Assembly (NCBI GenBank): GCA_022925895.1
Contig: JAKSYS010000001.1
Location: forward strand, 434,001-498,000
Source: Fragilaria crotonensis
Taxonomy: Eukaryota > Bacillariophyta > Fragilariophyceae > Fragilariales > Fragilariaceae
DNA length: 64,000 nt
Direction of reading: 5' to 3'
Made by a program: the position numbers and the translations under genes. The notes below the pieces were generated by a model, which saw only the letters and a program-made list of their open reading frames with translations, was not told where the DNA came from and did not search any database. Shown here one piece after another: positions 20,601 through 30,077 of this stretch; position 1 is the first letter of the stretch; each line of letters starts with the position of its first letter.

Positions 20601-22141
20601 TTGAATGTTGTCGTCGGAAAGGTACGAGTATCCCTTTGCATTGTGGTTAAATTCTGAAGGCTTTTCTCACGTTTCCAGTTCTCTGCAGTTTCTCTTGTCA
20701 CCTGGATCCACCGATGGCATCGCGGCTCCAATTTAGAAAGATAATCCTTGCAAAACTGATTCCTGTGGAACACAACATTTGGGCGTTCGTGCCCGTCAAC
20801 GAAGAACGTTTTCTTTCGTGCGTCGTATGAGAATCCGAGGCGACGTAGCCAGCGCCAGGTCGTAGATAACGAGATCGGTGACTCTAAATAAACACTCAGT
20901 AGACAGTCTGCTTTAGTTCTTTGTAATCTGTTGTTCTTGTCGTTGTCTGTCTCGTCGTCTTCATTGTCTTCCACGTTCTGCTTATATTCTTCGTTGGTGC
21001 CTCCTCGCTCCTCGTCGTTAGTCACGACGATGCCATTGTTCGCCTCCGTTGCGCGTGGAAGAATTTTCGATATCAACTCGTTTCGTGCCAACTCAATTGT
21101 GAGATCGGCAAGGTTCTCAATGCAGTACTGATGCCATGGAACTGTAACCTCCTCCTGGAAGTAAGCAAGTAGATCTGGAAGCGGTTTCTTCTGCTTGTGA
21201 ATCTTCGGGTTTGGATGTGGAAAGCGCTCGCGATTGGCTCTCAAGAGAATGTTCCATCCTGCGACTGTCCTTTCGTTTGTACCCGCAGCTTCAATTCCCA
21301 TCTTGCTGCTTTCAAAGATGGCTTTTGCACAACAATCTTCAACCCATCGTGCGGAATTCATCTCCTCGAGTGCGAAAGTGTAGGCTAAGCAAATAATAGA
21401 ACATCTCTGTCTACAGATGAAAATATCATACGGAGAACAGAGATTGTCCTTATCATGCTTATCTACAAGATCTCTCCATCCGTCCATAGTTCGGTTGACT
21501 TGCTGTAGCCGCTCAATCCGTTCCTCCAGGACTTCAACAACATCGCGGGCATCACTTGAATTACCAAGGAACAGTTTCTTTGCTTCCGGACTGTCCCAAT
21601 ACGTCTCGACTACAATCTTTGCTGATGCAGGGCCATGTCTAGGTTTCTTTGCTTTGTCCTCTGCTTCAACTCGCGCTCGAGCTTTCCGTTTTGCAGTTGA
21701 TTGCTCCGCAATTTCGTTCGTCAAATCGACGACTTCTGGAACACCGCGAGCAACACTGTAATGGTCATTAATTGTTGAATCTTTCAACAACGATATGAAA
21801 CTCTTCTTTCCACCATCTGGCGGGCGTTGCACCAACCCTCCTGGGGTTGTTATGTAGTATCCCCAAATATTCCGTTTTGGATTGCCGAAGGGATCCTGAC
21901 CGAAACTACAACGTCGGAATCGACCAGTTTGGTTCGAATCCGTGAAATCATCAAGTACCGCGCCACCACACGATGAAATTGCTTTGTTCAGCATACCCCT
22001 ATTGAAACCAAGGGTCTCAAGAGTTGGAAACTGAGCCTTGATTGCGCGAAAGAAGGTCTCGTCTGACAGCCATTTGTCTTGGTATCGTTTGTGCTTGACT
22101 ACTTCGAGCCAACATTGGAAATATGTCTGTAGGGTCTTCAT
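20594..22141 (-). CDS. Transposase N-terminal part (DNA-binding region)
   Basis: A 515-residue frame from a true ATG, the 5' half of the transposase in the 18905-22412 element. It holds a helix-rich N-terminus, a basic segment at about 155-175 (STAKRKARARVEAED) and, near the end, STTWRWLRRLGFSYDARKKT, which resembles the helix-turn-helix before the DDE core in IS630-like transposases. The sequence stops making family sense after WKREK, about 20 codons before its stop. A continuation in the -1 frame (into the downstream frame) reads naturally, placing a frame change near 20663-20668 in an A-rich stretch. Either one base is missing or the protein is made by frameshifting. Confidence 0.8.
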   Translation of the reverse strand: MKTLQTYFQCWLEVVKHKRYQDKWLSDETFFRAIKAQFPTLETLGFNRGMLNKAISSCGGAVLDDFTDSNQTGRFRRCSFGQDPFGNPKRNIWGYYITTPGGLVQRPPDGGKKSFISLLKDSTINDHYSVARGVPEVVDLTNEIAEQSTAKRKARARVEAEDKAKKPRHGPASAKIVVETYWDSPEAKKLFLGNSSDARDVVEVLEERIERLQQVNRTMDGWRDLVDKHDKDNLCSPYDIFICRQRCSIICLAYTFALEEMNSARWVEDCCAKAIFESSKMGIEAAGTNERTVAGWNILLRANRERFPHPNPKIHKQKKPLPDLLAYFQEEVTVPWHQYCIENLADLTIELARNELISKILPRATEANNGIVVTNDEERGGTNEEYKQNVEDNEDDETDNDKNNRLQRTKADCLLSVYLESPISLSTTWRWLRRLGFSYDARKKTFFVDGHERPNVVFHRNQFCKDYLSKLEPRCHRWIQVTRETAENWKREKSLQNLTTMQRDTRTFPTTTFKW

Positions 22142-22819
22142 TTCGCCTTAACTGCCCTAGCTAGCAAGTCAAACACTATGCTCGGGTGGGCGACGGAGTC
22201 AGATGCAGTAAAAGCTTGGGCAGTTTCAAAGTGGAAGTGAATCAAATTGTCGCAACAATGTCATCGTCGGGAGAGTGCTTTTTTGTGTGGTGGCACTCGT
22301 GTTGTTTGGGTATGCGAGGATGCCGGATAAGATTTTACTTTTTGACGTCAGTGGATTTTGTACTATTCCTACGCAACTTGTACTACATGTAATTTCGAGA
22401 TGAAACCAGCCATACACTGTACAAGTTCCAAATACTCCACTGTCTACTGGAGGACTACTGGTAGTAGGAGCACCATGTAGACCTACTGTACCGACATGAA
22501 CGAACCTGGGTACAGCGGGTCATTTGAAGTTTTCTGGGGGATCGCCACCTGTTCAAGGCACAACTATGACTCCGCTCCGAACACTCTGCGCAAACACCAC
22601 TCGCACTCCCTCACACACATCTCACGTGCTATAATAGTGCTGCAGCTACTGCATTGTCGCATCGCAACGCATCTCGGCGATTTTCATCCGCGGCCGACCC
22701 AGTCTGTTCGAAGAAAATACCGTTATCCCATCTCCTCCACTACTAGAGAGCAGCTCTCTAGTAGAGCAGAGCCTGTTGCTTCCCTCGACGCTATTGAAAA
22801 ACGAGAACACCCTGGAACA

Positions 22820-25800
22820 ATGTTGAGCCCCAGACCTAAAATACGGCCCGAGATGCGACGGAGCCAATCTGTCGCACAAATGAGTTCATTTTCGTTGAAT
22901 CTAGGACGTGGCAATACGGTAGGTATGGACGACTCAATATCGGACATGAGCATGGATACCTGCTTTCGGCCTGCTCGACGCGACGATGAAGACGATTTTA
23001 GTGATGAGAGCGATTACGAAGTGACTGAGAAACGTAGGTCGTTTCGCAATTCTGATCCTAAAACGATGAATTCCATGGTGGTGTCGTCGTCTCGAGATCT
23101 AGGCGTGTTCTCCGCTTTGCAACCGCCGCCTTTTACGAATACGGCAGGCATGGATGAGAGCAATACGTCTCTTGGGTTCGATTCACCCGGATACACGTAC
23201 CGTAAACCCACCATGACACGGAATGAACAGAAATTAGGATCGTTCGAAGAAAGAGTTCGACAGGACATTCTCATTTCAAAGGAACTCTTCAATCAGGCTG
23301 TAGAAAGAGGAGAAAATAGCATGCGCAATCTCAGAAAGTCGAGAGAGTTTGAAGATCTACTCGGAGCTGGAAGCATCAGAAATTTAGATGATAAAGTCCA
23401 TGACTTTCTTGTCAGCGACTCGGATCGAGGGCCTCGAGTCGCCAAGGAAACCAAGCGAAACACAAAAGAGATCGACTGGGGCAGGGTGGATGCGAAGGCC
23501 AAACAAACTCTCAAAGCCTACGATGGCCACGAGGGTAATCTTTTCCCAGAGATTTCTCATCACGAGGCAAGAAAGTTCAGCAAGAGCGGAAATGCGTGGC
23601 TGGAAGGTCGATACGCAACAACAGCCGATTGGAAGCGAGATGCGACAGGTATGACCCTGGAGGTACCCTTCTTTAAGGACAAGGAGGAGAAATCAGGGCA
23701 GTCCATGTACGGCAAAGACAGATCAGTGCAACTCACGCACGACAAAGACATCGCAGGGCAGCCCACTTACAAGGCATCCAAACCAAACAAGTCGAAGACC
23801 AAGGCTCGTACCGAGCTGACCATGAAGGTGATTGTTGCAGCGAAGCCTCTGGTCAATGATTCAAGCGACGACGCTTCGCCGTCGATACAAGATGAGTACC
23901 TCCAAACTCAATTTTCTCAATCGGAAGCTCGCAAGGAAGTTGAAAACAGGCGTGGCTTCTTGCGCAACAATTCAATGTCATCCTTCAAGATGAATGTTTC
24001 ACGTCGGTTCAAGCGTATTCCATCTATAAAGTCCGACGATGAGGGCCCATTGCTTGTGACCTCGCCTTCGGGCCGTGTCTCTCCATCCGTTGATCGTGAC
24101 GGCTATCCTACGGAAGAAGGTCAGTCATTTCCACAAGTGGACGCCGTTCACGCCGTTCAAGAATGTAATACTAGCTCGGGGAGCTTGAGTGTGTTGAGTT
24201 CCCGGGTCAGTGTCACTAGCAATGGAAGCTTTGATCCGAATGGAAGCGGTGGCGCTGGTGGAAGCTTGAATCCTTCAACGTTAGAGAAGCGCACCAAGAG
24301 AAGGAAGTCGAGGACAGACAAAGGAGTAACGAAGAATGAGAGAAGAGCAAGCTTTGGACGACCTGATGATGGGATCAGCTGTGTTCCCGATCGAGGTCAG
24401 TCCAAGAAAGAGCGACCGACGAAGGAAGGAAAACACAGAACAAAGCGGAGGGGTAGCCGCAGTAGTTTTGGGAGCTCCGATGGCACCTTCTCCATTCTAG
24501 AGCTAGAATCCGCGGAAGGCGGTCCCGACTACCATGAGCAAATTAGGGAAGCTACACAACACATTGAGTCCGCGTTTTCGACTTCCGGATTACGACGAAT
24601 CAAGTCACTCGAAAGTATATCGCCGCCTCAGCATCACACTGAACCATCGATGTTGCGAAAGGAAGCTCGAACTGTATCTAGATATGAATCGGCTAATGGT
24701 CCTGACAGTGCTTCAAAGTTACCGTCGTCGGCACGAAAGGAAGGGAAGAAAGTGTTGCAAGATAGACCGAGCGGCGGGTTTAGCACCGACGATGGTAGTG
24801 TGGAGCCAAGGAAGCAGGGCAGCGAGTCTTTGCCAAAGTCCCGACGTAAACGCTCTGACACCGGCGACCATAGTGCTGTGAGTACCGCAGCGTCAGTTAA
24901 ATCTCGGCGTCGGAGTCGCGGCAATTTGCCTGCTGATGAGGAATATCATAATTCGTTCGAGAGTCTTCACGGTTCCGCTTCTGTTGAAGCTGATTACAAA
25001 GCAGGTTCCACGAGGGCGAGATCGCTTCATCCCACGGCAAGTCCTCTGGCTGGAAGAGAAACTGCTGGCGCTGATCCTGATTCCTCTCTGAAATCATCCT
25101 CCAAGAATTCTAGAGAGCATCGTCGTCGCAACGAGAAGGAAGTCGGCTCGAAGCGTAGACACCGCAGGGACGACAAGCATATTGAGGAATCAGACCTGGA
25201 TGCCAGCAAAGGGACGACAAATGATATGGGAAGTCGGTCCGAACGTCGTAGCTCAGAGAATGCATCTGAAAGTGGGGGGCACCATCCAAGGCAGATGCTG
25301 AGTCCTGAGGGAAAATATGAATATGGCATGATGAGCAACAACGATGGAATTAAAAACTTATGTCAAGTGGACCTTAGACGTCCTTTTCAAAACGACGAGT
25401 CGAAAGAGGAAGAGAAGAATGATCTCAGGCGACGCCGAAGTAGTTCGGTTCCCAGAAGTACCGCTAAGCTGAAGAGCATCAATCCCGAAGAAAATCGTGC
25501 CAAAGGCACAGGTGATATTGCTCGAGAGAATCGAACGAAACGTCGAAGCTCGAGTGTTGAGCGCGGTGCAGAGAAGGCTTTTCTTGAAAGTAGGAGGGGA
25601 ACAAAGGAAAGGAGTCCCTCGCGGCATGCCATTTCTCATAGAAGACGCAGCTCTAGTCTTCCTCGCCGTGCAGAGACTTCTGCCCCCTCCACAGATCCAT
25701 CGATCAATCAATTCGGTGACGATAATGAGTCTCGACCTTCGAAAGCCTCCATTGAACATCCCAATTCGTACGCCTCTAGTGTACCAAGGAGAGGCAGATC

Positions 25801-26371
25801 GATGGGCGTCGCATCCCAGTCACGGGAGCAGAGTGATAATCACGATCCCGCATGTACTCAAGACGCTGGACTATTGCAAGCGCCACGAACACCGCGCCGA
25901 CGCTGGTCGGTTGAACGGCTGCTTAGCACCCCCGCCGAGGAAGACTCCTCGCGGCCCCGGCGACGTCGCTCTCTCAATCATGATGTTAACGATGTCACTC
26001 CCGGGGGAGCCGAAGAGCGGCCCCGACGCCGTCGCTCTCTCAATCCCGCCGGTGACGTTGTCACTCCGGGTGGAGCCGAAGAACGGCCCACTTCTCCTGG
26101 ACGAAAGAAGTCAGAATCGCATCAGTACGGGCAGTCTTTTAACGGTGAGAAGAAGCGGGTCACAACGACCCCCGCGTCCAGTAGCGCCAGTAAACCTTCC
26201 TTCTTGTCTCGCATTGGCGCACGATTTGAGGCAGAAACGATTAAGCCTCTGGAAAAACGTAATATGAGAAAGCAGCGTGCCCAACAACTCAAACTCCTTT
26301 TGAACGACCCATCGAACTCAGCCACCAAGAATTCTACCAGACAAGGCGGTTTAGACGTTGATAATTGTTGA
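22820..26371 (+). CDS. Large disordered Ser/Arg-rich protein
   Basis: An intronless frame gives 1,183 residues from the ATG at 22820 (an earlier ATG at 22496 would add 108 residues of spacer-like sequence). I recognise no folded domain. The protein is low-complexity, rich in Ser, Arg, Lys, Asp and Glu. It has many basophilic kinase-type motifs, such as RRSQS near the start, RRRSSS repeatedly at about 960-1080, and RRRWS. An imperfect tandem repeat of about 22 residues (RPRRRRSLN...GGAEE) occurs at about 25950-26098. A more ordered C-terminus (LSRIGARFEAETIKPLEKRNMRKQRA region) may be helical. It is the first of three similar genes between 22.8 and 35.1 kb. A scaffold or regulatory role is possible but unproven. 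Confidence 0.75.
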   Translation: MLSPRPKIRPEMRRSQSVAQMSSFSLNLGRGNTVGMDDSISDMSMDTCFRPARRDDEDDFSDESDYEVTEKRRSFRNSDPKTMNSMVVSSSRDLGVFSALQPPPFTNTAGMDESNTSLGFDSPGYTYRKPTMTRNEQKLGSFEERVRQDILISKELFNQAVERGENSMRNLRKSREFEDLLGAGSIRNLDDKVHDFLVSDSDRGPRVAKETKRNTKEIDWGRVDAKAKQTLKAYDGHEGNLFPEISHHEARKFSKSGNAWLEGRYATTADWKRDATGMTLEVPFFKDKEEKSGQSMYGKDRSVQLTHDKDIAGQPTYKASKPNKSKTKARTELTMKVIVAAKPLVNDSSDDASPSIQDEYLQTQFSQSEARKEVENRRGFLRNNSMSSFKMNVSRRFKRIPSIKSDDEGPLLVTSPSGRVSPSVDRDGYPTEEGQSFPQVDAVHAVQECNTSSGSLSVLSSRVSVTSNGSFDPNGSGGAGGSLNPSTLEKRTKRRKSRTDKGVTKNERRASFGRPDDGISCVPDRGQSKKERPTKEGKHRTKRRGSRSSFGSSDGTFSILELESAEGGPDYHEQIREATQHIESAFSTSGLRRIKSLESISPPQHHTEPSMLRKEARTVSRYESANGPDSASKLPSSARKEGKKVLQDRPSGGFSTDDGSVEPRKQGSESLPKSRRKRSDTGDHSAVSTAASVKSRRRSRGNLPADEEYHNSFESLHGSASVEADYKAGSTRARSLHPTASPLAGRETAGADPDSSLKSSSKNSREHRRRNEKEVGSKRRHRRDDKHIEESDLDASKGTTNDMGSRSERRSSENASESGGHHPRQMLSPEGKYEYGMMSNNDGIKNLCQVDLRRPFQNDESKEEEKNDLRRRRSSSVPRSTAKLKSINPEENRAKGTGDIARENRTKRRSSSVERGAEKAFLESRRGTKERSPSRHAISHRRRSSSLPRRAETSAPSTDPSINQFGDDNESRPSKASIEHPNSYASSVPRRGRSMGVASQSREQSDNHDPACTQDAGLLQAPRTPRRRWSVERLLSTPAEEDSSRPRRRRSLNHDVNDVTPGGAEERPRRRRSLNPAGDVVTPGGAEERPTSPGRKKSESHQYGQSFNGEKKRVTTTPASSSASKPSFLSRIGARFEAETIKPLEKRNMRKQRAQQLKLLLNDPSNSATKNSTRQGGLDVDNC

Positions 26372-27278
26372 TTTTGACCATGCAGTATGGCAGTGTACAA
26401 GGTTGGAGATGGTAAACACGCACAAGTCGTAACGATTGTCGTGCGAACGGCTTCTTCAGTGCTGCTAAGAATACGCAGGTTCTCATTCTAGCTACAATGG
26501 CGACCACCAGCACTTGACGAACCTGATGTTTCTGGCATCCCGACGGGAAGGACAATTCCAGTGTATGTTCGACTATTCCTCAAGTCCCAACTGAAAGATG
26601 GGATTCCTCGTCAAAAGTCTGCCGACTTCTCAGCATATTTGTCCCTTGTCCTGAAGGAAGGTCTCGGTATTTGTCTTCGGGCGTATCAATGAACATGGTA
26701 AAAAAGGATGGCATGCAGAGTGTGCGAAACGTTCCCGCTCTTTCCTGGTATTCATGTCGAGGTGCTGCTATTTCTGGAGCGATTCCGTGGGTAGTGAATG
26801 TCGAATGAAACGATTCAAGGATGTGATGGATACGATTGCATGTAAACTAATTGTTGTTGTGTTGCGGCCTCCAACCGGAGCCACTTTTCCTCAATTGTGA
26901 GGGCTTGGCATCTGAGGGAGGCTAATTCCTGACGAGGTGCTCTGCTGCTGGAACAGTTCCGAGGCTGCCACCTGTTGAATTAAGTAAGGATCCAATGATG
27001 TCAAGGATGCCGTTTCATTTACCTCGCCTCCTTGCTGTTGTGTTGCAAATTCTGACCTTCACTATAAAAACATGAGCCCTTGATTGATTTTTTAGGACTT
27101 TGATCCCTCTCCGGAGCATCATTATAGCATGATATTGACAAGTGACATACGTACATACCAGCGCCCCGTAGCAAATGTCACAGTAGAGTTGTGTCATAAT
27201 TCATTATAGCAAGTACTGGGATTACGCTACAGTACAGTACTGTGCTAAGCGTCTCCATGAACTCTCGACCGATGATTA
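26372..27278. other. Spacer with a diverged tandem duplication and possible gene remnant
   Basis: Two diverged copies of a block lie at about 26758-26868 and 26932-27045, each ending in a TTGTTGTGTTGC-like string. On the minus strand both copies contain an A-T-Q-Q-Q peptide and short stop-terminated frames, one reading ASLTSLDPYLIQQVAASELF. This looks like a duplicated 3' end of a lost or multi-exon gene. No intact gene is supportable. Confidence 0.4.
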
Positions 27279-27280
27279 TA

Positions 27281-29174
27281 TGGCTGGTTTCACCTTCGAC
27301 CCTCGCGAGGTAGGTCATAGTACTAGATGTACTTAACTCCTACATATTATATACTAATTCTTTCGTAAAGATATGATTGCTCTCTCGTGTGATGCTGGGA
27401 TCAAAGCATTAATCGCACAACTCCAATTAGCTACTGCACATGGTGGTGCCTCCTCATCGTCGCTTTATTCAGCCTTCCCGTGTTGGTCAAAGTAAAGCGT
27501 GAACCGTGGTGACTCGAACTTCACGAGCCGCTCATTCTTGTTGCACTAGAGCTGCTGTTCTTGCTGGGATGCATGGGCGGATGAGCAAGGTGGGCGCAAC
27601 AAGACTTTCTCGGCAGATTCGCGATTCGATGGTAGTTTGCTATTCTTCAACAGCTATCATGGGCTTGAGGAATGGTTACGATCTAAGATTTCCCAGCCAA
27701 AGAATGTATGGCATTGGTAAAACAAGGACGTTTCCAAATCATGCCGCATGATGCCATCAGTATTCACCGCCGGCCCCAGAGGATAAACACATCGTCACGT
27801 CGGAGGCTCATGTGATTGAAATTCGGCACAATGATTGACCGTATCCTGTGGTGAAGCTGTGCCAAATAATCAATGGGTAGCTTCTGGTAATCCTGGCAGA
27901 TGCTGGGGGGTTGCAAACTACCTTAGCAAAAATCAGCCCAGTTGGTGAAATTGTTTTCGGATCTTTGTTTCATCCCACTGAAAAATCATCTTTTGCGATG
28001 CGACACTGCAAGTGCACAATGTGTTTATAACTAGCTACTACATGATACTTGACTGTTTCAAATCTATATGCCACAATAGAACCTTAGCGAAAAGGGGATT
28101 GCCCAAATCATTATCAAATATGTTGTTGGCAAGGAAACAGACCGCCGACTCTCTTATGGGAGATGGAAAGCAACATGCAAGTATGGGCCTTGGACTATTC
28201 ATCCACCAGGAACGCATCAAGTAATTGGCATTTTTTGTTACAACAAACTGTATCCTATTGTAAATCCACTCCCAAATTGTCAAATCACGGATGCCATAGA
28301 TTATGGCATAGAGAACGCCATTGCTCGTAGACATGATCATGACTCGCTCCACGATTCGTTTGCGAAGATCAGTTCTTTAAGTAAGCACAATAGTTGGTCG
28401 ATGTGGTATACGCAAATTAAGCAACGGCCGAAGGTTCACGTGTTGCTCGTTCCTATTCAACTGTATGGGAGCCGAATCCTGAAGCGCCTTAAATTTGCGA
28501 TTGCCTTGATACACATCATCATTTGCATGCAATTACCGTGGGTATCATCGCCAAAGAAATCGTCACCATAGTGGTCAACATGATCATTCTCTCCCTCTTC
28601 TTCTGCTCCGGCATCCGCCTCCACACCATTATCGTTGTAGTTGTAGAAACTCTTGTTCCGTGTTCTTTAGTCGTCATCATACCAACTCCATTCCGCTTGT
28701 TCAAGGTGTCAAAAATCTCTCGACAATTATTTGGGAGGGGTAGAACGGCAGTGTTTCAAAGCTTACTCAAGTCGACAAGGAGTATCCGCGGATCTCGTCA
28801 TAGCCTTGCAGACGAATGTTGCTTGGCGGACTCACGATTGTTTGGCTGATCACTGAGCATCGTTGTGCACACGCAACTGAAATTGGTGCTCCTTACACAT
28901 GCCAAAATATTTGCGAGAATTTGAAGACTATCGTCCTCACTCATGTTTCTCGATCCCTCAGGCGATGATTAATACTGCTGTCCTAGTGAGGACGATAGTC
29001 TTCATGGCGTGATCGTTTGAAAGCCGTGTAATCCCATGGTCAATGCCCTTGGTTGCATCGTGGTAAAAATCCATTCTTATGACGTCACTTATCAGAAAAC
29101 ACTTAAGGAAATCATTTTCCAAGTGGAAAACGTACCACGGCCTACCTGCCGATTCCTCAGGGTGAAACCAGCCA
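27281..29174. mobile_element. Second element with TGGCTGGTTTCA ends (1.9 kb, non-autonomous)
   Basis: Bounded by TA at 27279-27280 and 29175-29176, with 14-bp terminal inverted repeats TGGCTGGTTTCACC. The first 13 bases but one match the ends of the transposon at 18905-22412, so the two belong to one family. Only short frames occur inside (for example 27506-27751 and 28012-28224), none resembling a transposase. It may be a deletion derivative, or an element carrying foreign sequence mobilised in trans. Confidence 0.85.
28922..29004. repeat. Perfect 20-bp hairpin inside the 1.9-kb element
   Basis: Arms at 28922-28941 and 28985-29004 (AGTGAGGACGATAGTCTTCA and its complement) are perfectly inverted around a 43-base loop. 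It lies 170 bp inside the right end of the element. Confidence 0.85.
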
Positions 29175-29176
29175 TA

Positions 29177-30077
29177 CGTACTCCGAGTACTCGTAGTAGT
29201 TGTACCTGGTACTAAACTTCTCCTTGTGTACCTGCCTCCTGCCGTAGAGTGTTCATATATGCATACGCTTACGTCGTTCCACGCCAGAATGTTGTCAGAG
29301 CATGGAAACGGAGTGTGATGATTTATGATATTCCGGGAAGAGCTCCGAACGGCCCAAACTATGACCCAAAATCAATAAGGAATACTCCGAATACTACTTG
29401 GTACAGTACCGAACCTGAAACAACTGTTCGACATTCCGAGAGACATGCTTTTGGTGTGTGCAATAGAGACATTTTATGACTTTTTGGTTTAATTGTTTCC
29501 TGCATGGATCACTCCCAAAAGGACAAGGTTGTTGTGATTGGCTGATCTGTATGATTTGCTGTAGAGATAACCTGATAGAAATACCGGCAGTTGCATTTAT
29601 ATGCATACACCAAATGTCTGCGGTCCCATGTCTGTTGAAAGTCGTAAATTCCACTCTGAGTCAGTCATACATTTAATTAAAAAAAGATGGGGTCATGGCA
29701 GCTGTTGGCAAAGTTCGGTTTATGTTTTATCCAGTCATGCACGGCGTGCCTGTTCATTTGGTTGCAACACTGTTTTGGGTAAGCAGAATGACCGTAATCT
29801 GCACTTCTGTCTAATATGTACTTGTACACATCTACCGGTAGGATTACTATGTACATAGGGAGATCAACCGGTGGACGTGGGCATTTATGACATGCGAGAC
29901 TCGCCTTTTGCAGGTACCTGGTAGGGCAGCGGCGTACATGTAAAAACGAAAGACTTGCGCTCGGCGTACAATTTTGTTAATATCCACTTCAGTCTTCACA
30001 ATCAACTTCCCATTTCTCATTGTTGAATTCGTAGGAAGGCATTTCATCCTCGCAGCTTGCAGCTTGTCAATCCCCTT
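29177..30077. other. Intergenic spacer
   Basis: About 0.9 kb without a supportable gene. It begins with GTAC/CTCGGAG palindromes (about 29178-29215). Confidence 0.5.

Larger units (their letters stand above)
18905..22412 (-). mobile_element. Tc1/mariner/IS630-like transposon (3.5 kb)
   Basis: Bounded by TA at 18903-18904 and 22413-22414. The terminal inverted repeats are TGGCTGGTTTCATC, exact for 14 bp, at 18905-18918 and 22399-22412. The element carries a minus-strand transposase split over two overlapping frames (22141-20594 and 20600-19287). The TA duplication, DDE motifs and element layout agree with the Tc1/mariner/IS630 superfamily, though the protein is larger than usual. A related element with almost the same ends lies at 27281-29174. 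Confidence 0.9.

Noticed and set aside
20660-20690. Short intron at the transposase frame junction (GTGAG to CAG)
   Set aside because: The interval would be only 17 bases, far below the shortest intron here (83 bases).
27495-27560. tRNA-like T-arm on the minus strand (GTTCGAGTC)
   Set aside because: Stem and loop lengths do not fit a T-arm, and no D or anticodon arm can be folded around it.
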